NCBI GenBank assembly: GCA_002455425.1
Contig: DKKT01000089.1
Coordinates: 5,134 to 52,002 of the forward strand
From: Chthonomonas sp. UBA6659
GTDB taxonomy: Bacteria; Armatimonadota; Fimbriimonadia; Fimbriimonadales; Fimbriimonadaceae
Direction of reading: 5' to 3'
Length of the DNA stretch: 46,869 nt
Each line of letters begins with the position of its first letter. Positions within the stretch are counted from its first letter, which is position 1. A model generated the notes under the pieces. It saw only the letters and a list, made by a program, of their open reading frames with translations. It ran no database searches and was not told the DNA's origin. A program made the translations under genes and the position numbers. This document shows, piece by piece, positions 33,026 to 41,408 of this stretch.

Positions 33026-33790
33026 ATGCTGCTTGCCGGGAAGAAGGGCCTCGTCCTCAACATCATGAACAAGAATTCGATCGGCTGGGCGATTGCTCAG
33101 GCCGCCGCCGATCACGGAGCGCAGGTCGGCGTCGGCGCCCAGAATGACCGCATGCTCGAAGGGGTTCAGAAGCTGATCGACGGAGATCCCCGCTACCGGG
33201 CCTTGGTCGTCGACTTCACGCAAGACGATCAACTCGACGCCCTCGCCGAGGCGGTGAAGCAAACCTTTGGAACCGTGGACTTTGTCGTTCACTCGGCGGC
33301 GTTCGCTCGCAAGGAGGACCTCTCGGGACGGTTTGTGGACACATCTCGGGAGGGCTTCGCGATGGCGATGGACATCAGCGCGTACTCGCTCGTCGCTCTC
33401 TGCCGAGTGCTTGAACCGGTTCTTGCCGACGACGCAAGCGTGATGGCGATCAGCTACCTAGGCAGCCAGCGTGCGGTCGGGAACTACAACGTCATGGGGG
33501 TCGCGAAAGCAGCGCTTGAGGCCTCGGTGCGGTATCTGGCCCAAGACCTCGGGGTTCGCGGGATCCGAGTCAACACGCTCTCTCCAGGTCCGATCAACAC
33601 CGTTTCGGCCCGCGGCGTCCGCGGGCTCTCGGAGATGATTGCGTATGTGCACGATCGCGCCCCGCTGAAGCGGGAGTTCGGCCAAGCCGAAGTCGCCGGG
33701 AGCGCCGTTTACTTGATGAGCGACCTAAGCAAAGGCGTTTCAGGTCAGATCGTCTACATCGACAACGGCTACAACATCGTCGGGATGTAA
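33026..33790 (+). CDS. fabI: Enoyl-[acyl-carrier-protein] reductase (FabI type)
   Basis: This 254-residue SDR enzyme reduces the enoyl-ACP double bond in each cycle of fatty-acid elongation, using NADH or NADPH. The N-terminus (LAGKKGLVLNIMNKNSIGWAIA) is the FabI variant of the nucleotide-binding motif. The active site SYLGSQRAVGNYNVMGVAK gives Tyr144, Tyr154 and Lys161, matching the E. coli FabI pattern Tyr-x9-Tyr-x6-Lys. NTLSPGPINTVSARG follows. Nothing essential is missing. The start is at a leaderless CATAAT promoter. FabI is the target of triclosan-type inhibitors in other bacteria; susceptibility cannot be judged here. Confidence 0.93.
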   Translation: MLLAGKKGLVLNIMNKNSIGWAIAQAAADHGAQVGVGAQNDRMLEGVQKLIDGDPRYRALVVDFTQDDQLDALAEAVKQTFGTVDFVVHSAAFARKEDLSGRFVDTSREGFAMAMDISAYSLVALCRVLEPVLADDASVMAISYLGSQRAVGNYNVMGVAKAALEASVRYLAQDLGVRGIRVNTLSPGPINTVSARGVRGLSEMIAYVHDRAPLKREFGQAEVAGSAVYLMSDLSKGVSGQIVYIDNGYNIVGM

Positions 33791-33836
33791 GCCGTCGCGG
33801 ACGATCGGCACGAGAGACGCCTTGCTTCGCAGTGGC

Positions 33837-34595
33837 TTACTGCCGTTCCCATGCGAGCGCAAGGCCGTCGAGGGTCAGGTGCGGCTCGTACCGCTCGATC
33901 ACGTCGCAGAGATCGAGGAACAGGCCGCCGAGGCCGCCGGTGGCAATCACCGGGGCATGGCCGACAAGTTCGTCGGCGATCCGCTTGGCGAGCGAGTCGA
34001 CCGCCCCGGCGTAGCCCAGTACGATGCCGGACTGGAGCGCTCCGACCGTCGTCCGTCCGATCGCGGACTCAGGTGCGGCGATCTCAATCTGGGGCAGTTT
34101 GGCGGTCTTCCCTACCAGCGCCTCCATCGAAACCATGATTCCGGGCAGAATCGCTCCGCCGACATAGGTACCTTCATGATCGAGGACGTCGAACGTCGTC
34201 GCGGTGCCAAAGTCGACGACGATGATCGGCGGTTGCCAACGCTTCAGCGCCGCGATCGCATTCGCGATGCGGTCGGCACCGACCGCATGGGGAGGATTGT
34301 AAGAAACCTTGAGCGCGACCTGGTCGCCTGAAGCAAGAAAGAGCGGCTCCTTTCGAAACCACTTGGTCCCGAGCCTCGACCAGGTGACGTTGACGGCGGG
34401 AACGACGGATCCGATCACGAGTCCCTCCGCTTCGAACGGGAGCCCTGCCAGTTCAGCGAGGCCACTCAGCTTGACCGCAAGCTCGTCTTCGGTCTCCAGC
34501 CAATGGGTCTCGAATCGCCAGACGGCGACCCATTCGTCGTCCCGTCGTACTCCGACGACGGTCTGCGTGTTTCCGACGTCAATCGCCCAAAGCAT
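33837..34595 (-). CDS. coaX: Type III pantothenate kinase
   Basis: This 252-residue enzyme phosphorylates pantothenate, the first step of coenzyme A synthesis. It has the ASKHA kinase fold with MLWAIDVGNTQTVVGV at the N-terminus, NPPHAVGADRIANAIAA (pantothenate-site segment) and IIVVDFGTATTFDVL (second phosphate loop), followed by GGAILPGIMVSMEAL. These are the hallmark CoaX motifs. It overlaps the end of glmM by 17 bp and is third in the grpE-glmM-coaX unit. CoaX enzymes usually need a monovalent cation and are not feedback-inhibited by CoA. Confidence 0.93.
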   Translation of the reverse strand: MLWAIDVGNTQTVVGVRRDDEWVAVWRFETHWLETEDELAVKLSGLAELAGLPFEAEGLVIGSVVPAVNVTWSRLGTKWFRKEPLFLASGDQVALKVSYNPPHAVGADRIANAIAALKRWQPPIIVVDFGTATTFDVLDHEGTYVGGAILPGIMVSMEALVGKTAKLPQIEIAAPESAIGRTTVGALQSGIVLGYAGAVDSLAKRIADELVGHAPVIATGGLGGLFLDLCDVIERYEPHLTLDGLALAWERQ

Positions 34596-35955
34596 GTGTC
34601 AGATCGACCCTCCCGTACAGTTTGGCTCCGAGCCGCGTCGCGAACACCTCGTAGAGCTGGTTGGCTACGGTGTCGCGCAGTGCTTCGTCGTCGGCCTCGA
34701 CCATGACGCGGAGCATCGGCTGAGTGCCGCTTGGTCGCACATTGAGGCGCCCCCGTCCCTGAAGCCTGCTCTCGGCTTCGGCGATCGCCTCGGGGACACC
34801 AGGAACCTGATCCCAGCCCTCACGCTGCGCGACGGTTATGTTGAGAAGCACCTGGGGCCATGCGGCATAGTCGTCGAAGAAGCTCGAGGCGGGCCGACCC
34901 TCTCGCCGAAGGACACGAAGGAACTCCAGCGCCGTGACCAGTCCATCGCCCGTCACGCCGCGTTCGGCAAAGACGATGTGACCGCTCTGTTCCCCGCCGA
35001 TCCGAGCCCCGGTTTCGCCCATCCGCCGGGACACGTACTTATCACCCACGTCCGTCCGGTCAAGGCGAACGCCGTTCTCGGCGAGGTAGCGCTCGAAGCC
35101 TCCATTACTCATCACGGTTCCGACCACGGTCCCCGGATCCAAACCGCCATGCCGGCTCCAATGCGCGCACCACACTCCCATCGTCCGGTCGCCGTTGAAC
35201 AGGCGTCCCCGTTCGTCGCTGAACACGACCCGGTCCGCATCGCCGTCGAACGCGAGCCCGACGTCTGAACCGGACTGGACCGTGAACTGCTGGATCGTCG
35301 CCGGCTTGGTCGCCCCGCCTTCGGCGTTGATGTTCATGCCGTTCGGCGCGTTCCCGGTTTCCACGACCTCCGCGCCGAGTCGTCGCAACATCGCGGCCCC
35401 CATCGCGTGAGCGGCACCGTGGGCACCATCGACCGCGATCTTCAGCCCCTCGAGCCGTTCAGGCACGATGGAATCGAGGAAGGTGAAGTATCGATCGATG
35501 CCGGGCGCGGTGGCGATTCGCCCAACATCCGCGCCTTTCGCACGGTCGAACTCGGTCTCCAGCCGACCCTCGGCGTGTCGCTCGAACTCCTCGTCGACCT
35601 TTCGTCCGTCGTGAGCGAGAAGCTTGATGCCGTTGTCCGGGGCCGGGTTGTGACTGGCCGAAAGCACGGCCGCGATCCCGTAAGGGCCCTCGGCGACCAG
35701 GTGAGCCACGCATCCGGTGGGCACGACGCCAAGGTCGTCGACGTCGACACCGGTCGCGCAAAATCCAGCGGCCAGCGCGGCCGAGAGCATGCTCCCGCTC
35801 TGCCGGGTGTCCCGACCCAGGAGCGCGCGCCGCGGCCATGCCCGCTCGGCAAGGAGCGTGCCCGCGGCTGTCCCGATCTGGAAGGCCAACTCCGGAGTGA
35901 TCTTCTCGTTTGCGATCCCCCGCACGCCGTCGGTGCCGAAGAGCCTCGCACTCAA
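34579..35955 (-). CDS. glmM: Phosphoglucosamine mutase
   Basis: This 458-residue enzyme converts glucosamine-6-phosphate to glucosamine-1-phosphate for peptidoglycan and LPS precursors. It begins ARLFGTDGVRGIAN, has the phospho-serine at about residue 101 in LSASHNPAPDNGIK, and the metal-binding loop in LAFDGDADRVVF. GEQSGHIVF is the sugar-specificity motif of GlmM, and RPSGTQPMLRVMVE binds phosphate near the C-terminus. The ATG overlaps the grpE stop (ATGA) and its 3' end overlaps coaX, so the three are co-translated. Confidence 0.95.
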   Translation of the reverse strand: MSARLFGTDGVRGIANEKITPELAFQIGTAAGTLLAERAWPRRALLGRDTRQSGSMLSAALAAGFCATGVDVDDLGVVPTGCVAHLVAEGPYGIAAVLSASHNPAPDNGIKLLAHDGRKVDEEFERHAEGRLETEFDRAKGADVGRIATAPGIDRYFTFLDSIVPERLEGLKIAVDGAHGAAHAMGAAMLRRLGAEVVETGNAPNGMNINAEGGATKPATIQQFTVQSGSDVGLAFDGDADRVVFSDERGRLFNGDRTMGVWCAHWSRHGGLDPGTVVGTVMSNGGFERYLAENGVRLDRTDVGDKYVSRRMGETGARIGGEQSGHIVFAERGVTGDGLVTALEFLRVLRREGRPASSFFDDYAAWPQVLLNITVAQREGWDQVPGVPEAIAEAESRLQGRGRLNVRPSGTQPMLRVMVEADDEALRDTVANQLYEVFATRLGAKLYGRVDLTHALGD

Positions 35956-36497
35956 GGCTTCTTGGCCACCTTCACGCGGGCGGGCCGCAGGATCCGGTCC
36001 CCCATCCGATAGCCGGCTTCGAGCTCTTCGAGGACGGTTCCTTCCGGATGGTCTGCGCTGGTTTCCGTCGTGACGGCTTCATGCTCATCGGGATTGAAGG
36101 AAGCCCCGGTCGCAACGATTCGGCGAACCTGGACCGACTCAAGACTGCCTCGCAACTGACGCTCGACCATCCGAACGCCTTCAAGGAGCGCCTCCGCGCT
36201 CGCGCCCTTCTCCGACGCGGCTACGGTCCGCTCGAAGTTGTCGAGCACGGGCAAGAGGTTCGCGACGAGGTTTTCGGTCGCGTACTTCCGGATCTCGTCC
36301 TTCTCTTGGGCGACCCGGCGGCGAAAGTTCTGGAGGTCGGCAATGGAGCGCAGGAGTTGACTTTGGAGCTCATCGCGCTCGCGGGTCAGTTCCTCGACCA
36401 GCGCATCGCGCTCGTCGAGTTCGACTTGAATACCGGCATCGTCGACCGGCAACTCCTCGTGGGGATCGGTTTCAGTGAGGGGGGCATCGGGATGCAT
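35952..36497 (-). CDS. grpE: GrpE nucleotide-exchange factor
   Basis: This 181-residue cochaperone releases ADP from DnaK. It has an acidic N-terminus, a long coiled coil (about residues 25-75, ERDALVEELTRERDELQSQ) and then NFRRRVAQEKDEIRKYA. The C-terminal beta domain contains FNPDEHEAVTTE and TVLEELEAGYRMGDRILRPARVKV, the GrpE signature. The ATG at 36497 has GAGGAG about 10 nt upstream. dnaK and dnaJ are not adjacent; instead it heads an operon with glmM and coaX. A TAAAAT box lies at 36531-36536; I did not find a CIRCE element. Confidence 0.93.
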   Translation of the reverse strand: MHPDAPLTETDPHEELPVDDAGIQVELDERDALVEELTRERDELQSQLLRSIADLQNFRRRVAQEKDEIRKYATENLVANLLPVLDNFERTVAASEKGASAEALLEGVRMVERQLRGSLESVQVRRIVATGASFNPDEHEAVTTETSADHPEGTVLEELEAGYRMGDRILRPARVKVAKKP

Positions 36498-36530
36498 CGG
36501 GAAACGCTCCTCGGCGTGGGGGATGCCCGA

Positions 36531-36536
36531 ATTTTA
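36531..36536 (-). promoter_or_regulatory. TAAAAT -10 box of the grpE operon
   Basis: TAAAAT on the minus strand lies 33 nt before the grpE ATG, with GAGGAG between. No good -35 was found. Confidence 0.5.
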
Positions 36537-36621
36537 CCCACCAAAGCCTGCAGCGCCCCTACGATCGTGAAGATCGCAAGGGCGCTGGTTGAGATGTGTT
36601 ATCTGGAACGAAAACGGGTGT

Positions 36622-36732
36622 TCAGGCGACGGACTCGGCGTTCTGGCTTCTGCGCTTCTTGGCCCACCACGCTGCGGCGAGACCTGCGACCAGTGCGCCA
36701 GCCAGGGCGCCAATCCATTTCTTGTTCTTCAT
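36622..36732 (-). CDS. 36-residue single-pass membrane protein
   Basis: This small ORF encodes a lysine-rich start (MKNKKW), one membrane helix (IGALAGALVAGLAAAWWA) and a basic tail (KKRRSQNAESVA). GAAAGGAAG precedes the ATG, and GGAGG lies a little further up. An in-frame ATG at 36768 would add 12 polar residues. A similar small protein is encoded at 37376-37585 (helix followed by AKRRQ), suggesting related genes around the four-helix protein. The function is unknown. Composition and RBS support a real gene. Confidence 0.55.
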   Translation of the reverse strand: MKNKKWIGALAGALVAGLAAAWWAKKRRSQNAESVA

Positions 36733-36858
36733 CTTCCTTTCGGACCTCCGTGGATTGGTTCGTTCCATGGGTTAGACCGATCAGAGCCCCGAAAGATTCC
36801 CTGGATCGATCCGTTCGGGACCTTCGGCCCAAGGTCTCGATTCCTTACGACTTCTTGC

Positions 36859-37443
36859 ATGGTCGGGCCTGGCGGGGGTCACACTTTCTACGTGTCTCCG
36901 CCCCGCTTCTTGCTGGCTTGCGTCCTGATCGCCGTTCTCTACGGCATCGCTCACGACTTGGTGACGGCGCACGTCGCGATCGAGTACTTCACCGTGCACC
37001 ATCCCCGCCTTGTGGACAGCGACAGCCCGATCGTGATGGCTTTGCTGTGGGGATTTCTCGCGACCTTCTGGGTCGGCGGCATCGCCGGGCTCGTGCTGCT
37101 GGCGGTGAGCCGTTGGGGCCGCGCTCCGCAGTTGAACCTTCGACGGGTGCTTCGAAGCTACACGTGGCTCGCAGTGGCGTCCTTGTTTCTCGCCATGATC
37201 ACGATCCCGACTGTGCTGGGTTTGGCCGAGACGATTCCAGCGGAAAAGCGTCGCCCGACGTACGAGAGCGACCGACGCTTGGTCGCGGTTGGGATGGCCC
37301 ACGCCGTAAGCTACGGCGCGGCGACCTGGCTAACCGCCGGATTGGCGGGGTGGATCGTTTTGAAGCGCTATCGACTCAGCCGGCAAGCCGGGTCGGCGGC
37401 TCCAGGCGGCGATCGAGGGCATCGGCCCAATTCTCACACGTGA
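36859..37443 (+). CDS. Uncharacterised four-helix membrane protein
   Basis: This roughly 194-residue inner-membrane protein has helices at about residues 14-30, 57-77, 100-122 and 150-175. A polar loop (HVAIEYFTVHHPRLVDSDSP) lies between helices 1 and 2. HHPRL in that loop and the final AVSYGAATWLTAG stretch suggest a conserved family, but I cannot name it. The ATG at 36859 gives the most sensible N-terminus; a GTG at 36892 also fits. Open codons extend upstream to 36589 but are low-complexity shadow sequence. Its end overlaps the convergent small membrane gene by 68 bp. Confidence 0.6.
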   Translation: MVGPGGGHTFYVSPPRFLLACVLIAVLYGIAHDLVTAHVAIEYFTVHHPRLVDSDSPIVMALLWGFLATFWVGGIAGLVLLAVSRWGRAPQLNLRRVLRSYTWLAVASLFLAMITIPTVLGLAETIPAEKRRPTYESDRRLVAVGMAHAVSYGAATWLTAGLAGWIVLKRYRLSRQAGSAAPGGDRGHRPNSHT

Positions 37444-37585
37444 CGAGGAGCCGGTCGACACCGTCGCACTCCTGTCTGCGTTTTGCGATCCAAAATGCGG
37501 TCGCTCCCGCCGCGAGGACGGCGCCAAGCGTGATCCAGGGCCAAAGGCTGGTTCGACCTGATTCCGAGGTTGACTGTTCGTTCAT
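37376..37585 (-). CDS. 69-residue single-pass membrane protein
   Basis: A polar N-terminus (MNEQSTSESGRTSLW) leads into one membrane helix (PWITLGAVLAAGATAFWIA), then a basic stop-transfer KRRQ and a soluble tail with two Cys (QECDGVDRLLVTCENWADALDRRLEPP). The ATG at 37585 has GGAG 8 nt upstream. The helix and the KRR flank resemble the 36-residue protein at 36622-36732. The 3' end overlaps the four-helix gene on the other strand. No family is recognised. Confidence 0.5.
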   Translation of the reverse strand: MNEQSTSESGRTSLWPWITLGAVLAAGATAFWIAKRRQECDGVDRLLVTCENWADALDRRLEPPTRLAG

Positions 37586-37897
37586 TCCGTGATCTCCAAG
37601 GACGGTTATTCTTCTCTCGGTGTTCCACGCCGGACTTTGCAGGCTTCGCACCCGTAATCTTGCCGGATTCGGCGGCTCCGAAGTCACACTGGAGTGCCGG
37701 GGCGGGAATGGCCGATTGTCAGGCGCGTCGGGAGTACATCCCCTTCGCGACCCGACCGACAACAGCTTCCGACCCCCGACTCGGAAGGAGGGATCCGGTC
37801 CCGGACTCGCTCCGGGCCGGCTTCTTCACTTTGTGGGAACTTCGTCCCACCGATTGCGCTAGACATGGGTGAGCGTCTCAGACGCCCCAAAACCACC
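37586..37897 (+). promoter_or_regulatory. Structured leader candidate with four tandem hairpins
   Basis: This 312-nt gap holds no gene. Its second half carries four hairpins in a row: 37766-37787 (CTTCCGA/TCGGAAG), 37795-37820 (CCGG-T-CCCGGA/TCCGGGCCGG), 37833-37850 (GTGGGA/TCCCAC) and 37873-37885 (GCGTC/GACGC). The last ends 12 nt before the ATG of the thioredoxin-like gene. I do not recognise a known riboswitch. It could be a regulatory leader, a terminator for upstream transcription or a small RNA. Confidence 0.5.
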
Positions 37898-38446
37898 ATG
37901 AAGAAACTTCTGTCTAGTTCGATTGCCCTGGGCGTGCTCGCCCTCGCCGCGTTCGCCACCAACGCCAACTCAGGCCTTTCCGTCGGAGAGAAGGTCAGCG
38001 CCTTCCACCCGACCCACGTCAGCGGACCGCTGAAGGATTCGACGAACTGCTTCCCGTGTACGTTCAAGAACCGCCCGCAGGTTCAGGTCTGGGTCAATGG
38101 CGACAGCATGGAGAATGTCGCCGCCATCGCGAAGATGCTTGACGCCAAGATGCGGGACGACCGAGAGTTCAAGGCACTCATCGTGTTCGTGACCAACGAT
38201 GCCGCGACGACGGCGAAGGCGCTCAAGGCTGCCGGCAAGATGCCGGGTCTCGAAACCGTCGGGATGGCTTACCTCTCGCCCAAGGACGAGGCGATCACCG
38301 CTTACAAGATCAACCTGAGCGGCGACGTTAAGAACACCGTTTTCGTCTACAAGGACTGGACCGTCGCGGCCAAGATGGTCAATCTCAAGGGCGACGAGAC
38401 CGGTCTCAAGAGCCTCGGACAAGCCGTCGGCTCCGTTGCCAAGTAA
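37898..38446 (+). CDS. Secreted thioredoxin-like protein with CFPC motif
   Basis: This 182-residue protein has a signal peptide (MKKLLSSSIALGVLALAAFATNANS). The mature part begins LSVGEKVSAFHPTHVSGPLK and has a CxxC pair at about residues 51 and 54 (TNCFPCTFKNRP). VQVWVNGDS, KALIVFVTND and NTVFVYKDW provide thioredoxin-like strands. The usual cis-Pro loop is not obvious. The spacing resembles secreted redoxins common in planctomycetes and Fimbriimonas-like bacteria. A periplasmic disulfide or peroxide role is plausible. It lies between four upstream hairpins and a strong terminator, so it is a single-gene unit. Confidence 0.7.
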   Translation: MKKLLSSSIALGVLALAAFATNANSGLSVGEKVSAFHPTHVSGPLKDSTNCFPCTFKNRPQVQVWVNGDSMENVAAIAKMLDAKMRDDREFKALIVFVTNDAATTAKALKAAGKMPGLETVGMAYLSPKDEAITAYKINLSGDVKNTVFVYKDWTVAAKMVNLKGDETGLKSLGQAVGSVAK

Positions 38447-38457
38447 GGCCCTGCCAC

Positions 38458-38489
38458 AGCCCCGTCCGCGAGTGGACGGGGCTATTTCT
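38458..38489. terminator. Rho-independent terminator between convergent genes
   Basis: AGCCCCGTCC pairs perfectly with GGACGGGGCT around a 6-nt loop, followed by ATTTCT. It overlaps the last base pairs of the nadB stop codon on the other strand. Confidence 0.85.
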
Positions 38490-40002
38490 ATGCCGAAGAG
38501 GCGGTCGTTTCGCTTTCCTCGAAGTCCGCGTTGTAGTGAAGGCCGACGTTCTTGCGCCGGGCGAGTGCCCCATCGACGACGTACGTCGCCGCGATCAGGA
38601 GGTTTTCGGTTTCGAGCGAGTAGCTTGAGAAAGGTGCTTCAGGAAGCTGCCCGTACTCTTCGCGAAGCGCTGCGATGCGATGCCGCGCCTGCTCGAGCCC
38701 CGCGGTACGGCGGACGATGAAGACATGGTCGGTCATCGTCTTCTGGAGTGATCGCCGTATTCGCACGGCATCGGCTTCCGCCACCGATCTCCGCCGGATC
38801 GATTCGCCCCCATCGGACATCCGCTCCGAGGCGTCCAGCGACTCTGCCGCTGCGAACGCGAACACGATCGCCTCCAGCAAGCTGTTGCTCGCCAGGCGAT
38901 TCGCACCGTGCACTCCGGTGCTGGCGACTTCACCCGCGGCATAGAGACCGGGCACAGTGGTCCGTCCGGCCAGGTCGGTGCTGACACCACCGCATGCATA
39001 GTGTTGCGCGGGAACGACCGGAATCCAGTGCTTGTACATCGCGATGCCCACGGCATCGAGTCGGTCCCAGATCGTCGGAAACTCCGCTCGGATCTGCTCC
39101 TTCGGCAGGTGTGTCACGTCGAGATAGACACACCACGTGTCGAGCTTGCGCATTTCGGCGTCGATGGCCCGCGAGACGATATCGCGCGGTGCCAACTCCA
39201 AACGCGGGTCGTAGTCGTACATGAACCTCGTACCGAGGTGATTGCGGAGGGTGCCCCCGACTCCGCGCACCGCTTCGGTCACGAGAAACGAGCGAAGTTG
39301 GGGATGATAGAGCGTCGTCGGGTGAAACTGCATGAACTCCATGTCGCGGATCGAAGCGCCGACCGACGCTGCGAGCCCGATGCCGTCCGCCGTGGCGATC
39401 CTCGGATTGGTCGTGTGGAGATAGAGGCGGCCGCAACCCCCGGTCGCAAGGAGCGTCGCGCGGGCGATGAACCGCCGGACTCCGATCTCTCCGATGTGAG
39501 CCTCGGCCCCCGAACACCGGCCGTCAGCCATCAGCAGGGAGGTGACAAACGCGTTCTCGTAGACCACGATGTTCGGGTTCGCCCTAACGGCCTCGGTGAC
39601 CGCGCGCTCGATCTCCCATCCGGTTTTGTCGGCGTGATGAACGATCCGGTGGCGGCTATGGCCCCCCTCTCGCGCGAGCGAAAGCCCACCTTCCCCGGTG
39701 TCGAATCGTGCTCCGGTTTCGATCAGCCAATCGATGGTCTCCGGTGCCTTCTGCACCAGAAAGCGCACCGCGTCGGGGTCGCAAAGCCCTGCGCCGGCGA
39801 TCAGCGTGTCTTGCTCGTGCAGTTCCCACGAATCGGATTCGCCGACTGCAGCGGCGATCCCACCCTGGGCATAGCTCGTGTTCGATTCTGAGATTTCGGC
39901 CTTCGTGAGGACGCAAACCCGCCCCTTCTGCGCCGCCTTGAGGGCAAAGGTCAAACCTGCTAGCCCGCTCCCGACGACAAGAAAGTCGAAGGACTCGTCC
40001 AT
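38488..40002 (-). CDS. nadB: L-aspartate oxidase
   Basis: This 504-residue FAD enzyme oxidises L-aspartate to iminoaspartate for NAD synthesis. It starts DFLVVGSGLAGLTFALKAA (FAD-binding), then SNTSYAQGGIAAAVG, EGGHSRHRIVHHAD, QFHPTTLYHP, LVTEAVRGVGGTL and HYACGGVSTD. The C-terminal helical region is complete. Oxygen or fumarate can accept the electrons. nadA and nadC are not adjacent. The ATG lies 3 nt after the nuoF stop, so it is probably translated from the nuoF message. Confidence 0.93.
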   Translation of the reverse strand: MDESFDFLVVGSGLAGLTFALKAAQKGRVCVLTKAEISESNTSYAQGGIAAAVGESDSWELHEQDTLIAGAGLCDPDAVRFLVQKAPETIDWLIETGARFDTGEGGLSLAREGGHSRHRIVHHADKTGWEIERAVTEAVRANPNIVVYENAFVTSLLMADGRCSGAEAHIGEIGVRRFIARATLLATGGCGRLYLHTTNPRIATADGIGLAASVGASIRDMEFMQFHPTTLYHPQLRSFLVTEAVRGVGGTLRNHLGTRFMYDYDPRLELAPRDIVSRAIDAEMRKLDTWCVYLDVTHLPKEQIRAEFPTIWDRLDAVGIAMYKHWIPVVPAQHYACGGVSTDLAGRTTVPGLYAAGEVASTGVHGANRLASNSLLEAIVFAFAAAESLDASERMSDGGESIRRRSVAEADAVRIRRSLQKTMTDHVFIVRRTAGLEQARHRIAALREEYGQLPEAPFSSYSLETENLLIAATYVVDGALARRKNVGLHYNADFEESETTASSA

Positions 40003-40005
40003 GGG

Positions 40006-41316
40006 TTACGCTGGGACCATCTCGCGGCCGAGCTCGGTGTCGACCATGCTGCGCCCATTCGCGATGTAATACTCGAACTCCTCGGGAAAGACCTTCAAGG
40101 CACCCGCCACGGGCCACGCCGCTGCGTCGCCCAGACCGCAGAACGAGCGACCATCGATTTGCTCACAAATGTCCTTCAACACCTGAACATCGCCTGGCTG
40201 TCCGTGACCTTGGACGATGCGCTCGAGCACCTGCAGCATCCACTTGGTTCCCTCGCGGCAGGGCGTGCACTTGCCGCAACTTTCGTTGGCATAGAACAGC
40301 GCTGTTCGCCAGATGAACTTGACGATGCAGGTGTGCTCGTTGAGAAACATGCAGCCTCCCGAGCCGACCATCGATCCGACTTCTCCCATCTCTTCGTAGC
40401 CGATGATCGCCTTACCGCAGGCATCGGCGTCGATGATCGGAACGGACGAGCCACCGGGTACGCAGGCCTTCAGCTTGCCGCCCTTCATGCCGCCCGACAT
40501 CTCGAGAAGTTCGTTCAGCGTCGTGCCGAACTCGATCTCGTAGTTGCCGGGCTTGTTCACATGGCCGGAGACCGAGAAGATTTTGGTTCCGCGCGAGTTC
40601 TTGGTCGAAGCACCGAGCGTCGCATACCACTCGCCCCCGCGGTCGAGAATGAAGGGCGCGCAGCAATAGGTTTCGACGTTGTTGATCACCGTGGGCAGGT
40701 CCCATAGTCCGGCCACTGTCGGCAATGGCGCGTGGGGGAACTTCAGGCGCGGCATGCCGCGCTCCCCCATCAGCGAACTCATCAGGGCCGATTCCTCACC
40801 GCACTCGTACGAGCCCGCCCCGAGGTGGAGATGAAGGTCGAAGTCGAGGCCCGAGCCCAAGATGTTCTTGCCGAGGTAACCGGCCGCATAGGCTTCGTCG
40901 ATGGCGTTCCGGAGCGCGCGCGCGGCATCGACGAACTCGCCTCGGATGTAGATGTACCCGGTGTCGCCAAGGGTCGCATGACCGGCGATGGTCATGCCCT
41001 CGATCAGGAGGAACGGGGTCTCCTCCATCAGCTGCTTGTCCTTGAACGTTCCTGGCTCGCCCTCGTCTGCGTTGCAGAGGATGAAATGGTGGGCCGCCTT
41101 CTTTTCCTTCTCGATGCCGTTCCACTTGATCCAAGTCGGGAACCCGGCTCCGCCTCTTCCCCGCAACCCCGACGCCTTGACATGGTCGATGACCTCCTGG
41201 CGCGGCATCGCCAAGGCCCGCTTCAAACCCTGATAGCCGCCTTTGGCGAGGTAGCCGTCGAGGGTGCCGTAGGAGGGATCGTGCGCGTGTTCGAGAAGCA
41301 GCTTATGTTCGCCCAT
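40006..41316 (-). CDS. nuoF: NADH-quinone oxidoreductase subunit F
   Basis: This 436-residue subunit of complex I binds FMN, NADH and a 4Fe-4S cluster. It has GLRGRGGAGFPTWIKW (NADH/FMN), CNADEGEPGTFKD, AGSYECGEESALMSSLMG and, near the C-terminus, the cluster ligands in ESCGKCTPCREGT plus SFCGLGDAAAWP. The length is normal. nuoE and nuoG, its usual neighbours, are absent within the window; nadB follows instead. A TAGAAT box at 41328-41333 lies 11 nt before the ATG, giving a very short leader. Confidence 0.94.
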   Translation of the reverse strand: MGEHKLLLEHAHDPSYGTLDGYLAKGGYQGLKRALAMPRQEVIDHVKASGLRGRGGAGFPTWIKWNGIEKEKKAAHHFILCNADEGEPGTFKDKQLMEETPFLLIEGMTIAGHATLGDTGYIYIRGEFVDAARALRNAIDEAYAAGYLGKNILGSGLDFDLHLHLGAGSYECGEESALMSSLMGERGMPRLKFPHAPLPTVAGLWDLPTVINNVETYCCAPFILDRGGEWYATLGASTKNSRGTKIFSVSGHVNKPGNYEIEFGTTLNELLEMSGGMKGGKLKACVPGGSSVPIIDADACGKAIIGYEEMGEVGSMVGSGGCMFLNEHTCIVKFIWRTALFYANESCGKCTPCREGTKWMLQVLERIVQGHGQPGDVQVLKDICEQIDGRSFCGLGDAAAWPVAGALKVFPEEFEYYIANGRSMVDTELGREMVPA

Positions 41317-41327
41317 ACCTGATGCGT

Positions 41328-41333
41328 ATTCTA
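41328..41333 (-). promoter_or_regulatory. TAGAAT -10 box of nuoF-nadB
   Basis: TAGAAT on the minus strand ends 11 nt before the nuoF ATG. The leader would be about 4-5 nt, so initiation is close to leaderless. Confidence 0.45.
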
Positions 41334-41396
41334 CTGGAGTCGCGTCGCGCCTGCCTCCAGGGGGGTGCGGGATTGGGGAATCAGCGTCGGCTCCAG

Positions 41397-41402
41397 CATA
41401 AT
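41397..41402 (+). promoter_or_regulatory. CATAAT -10 box, leaderless start of the SGNH hydrolase
   Basis: CATAAT ends 6 nt before the GTG at 41409, the same geometry as upstream of fabI. Confidence 0.55.
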
Positions 41403-41408
41403 GTGTTC

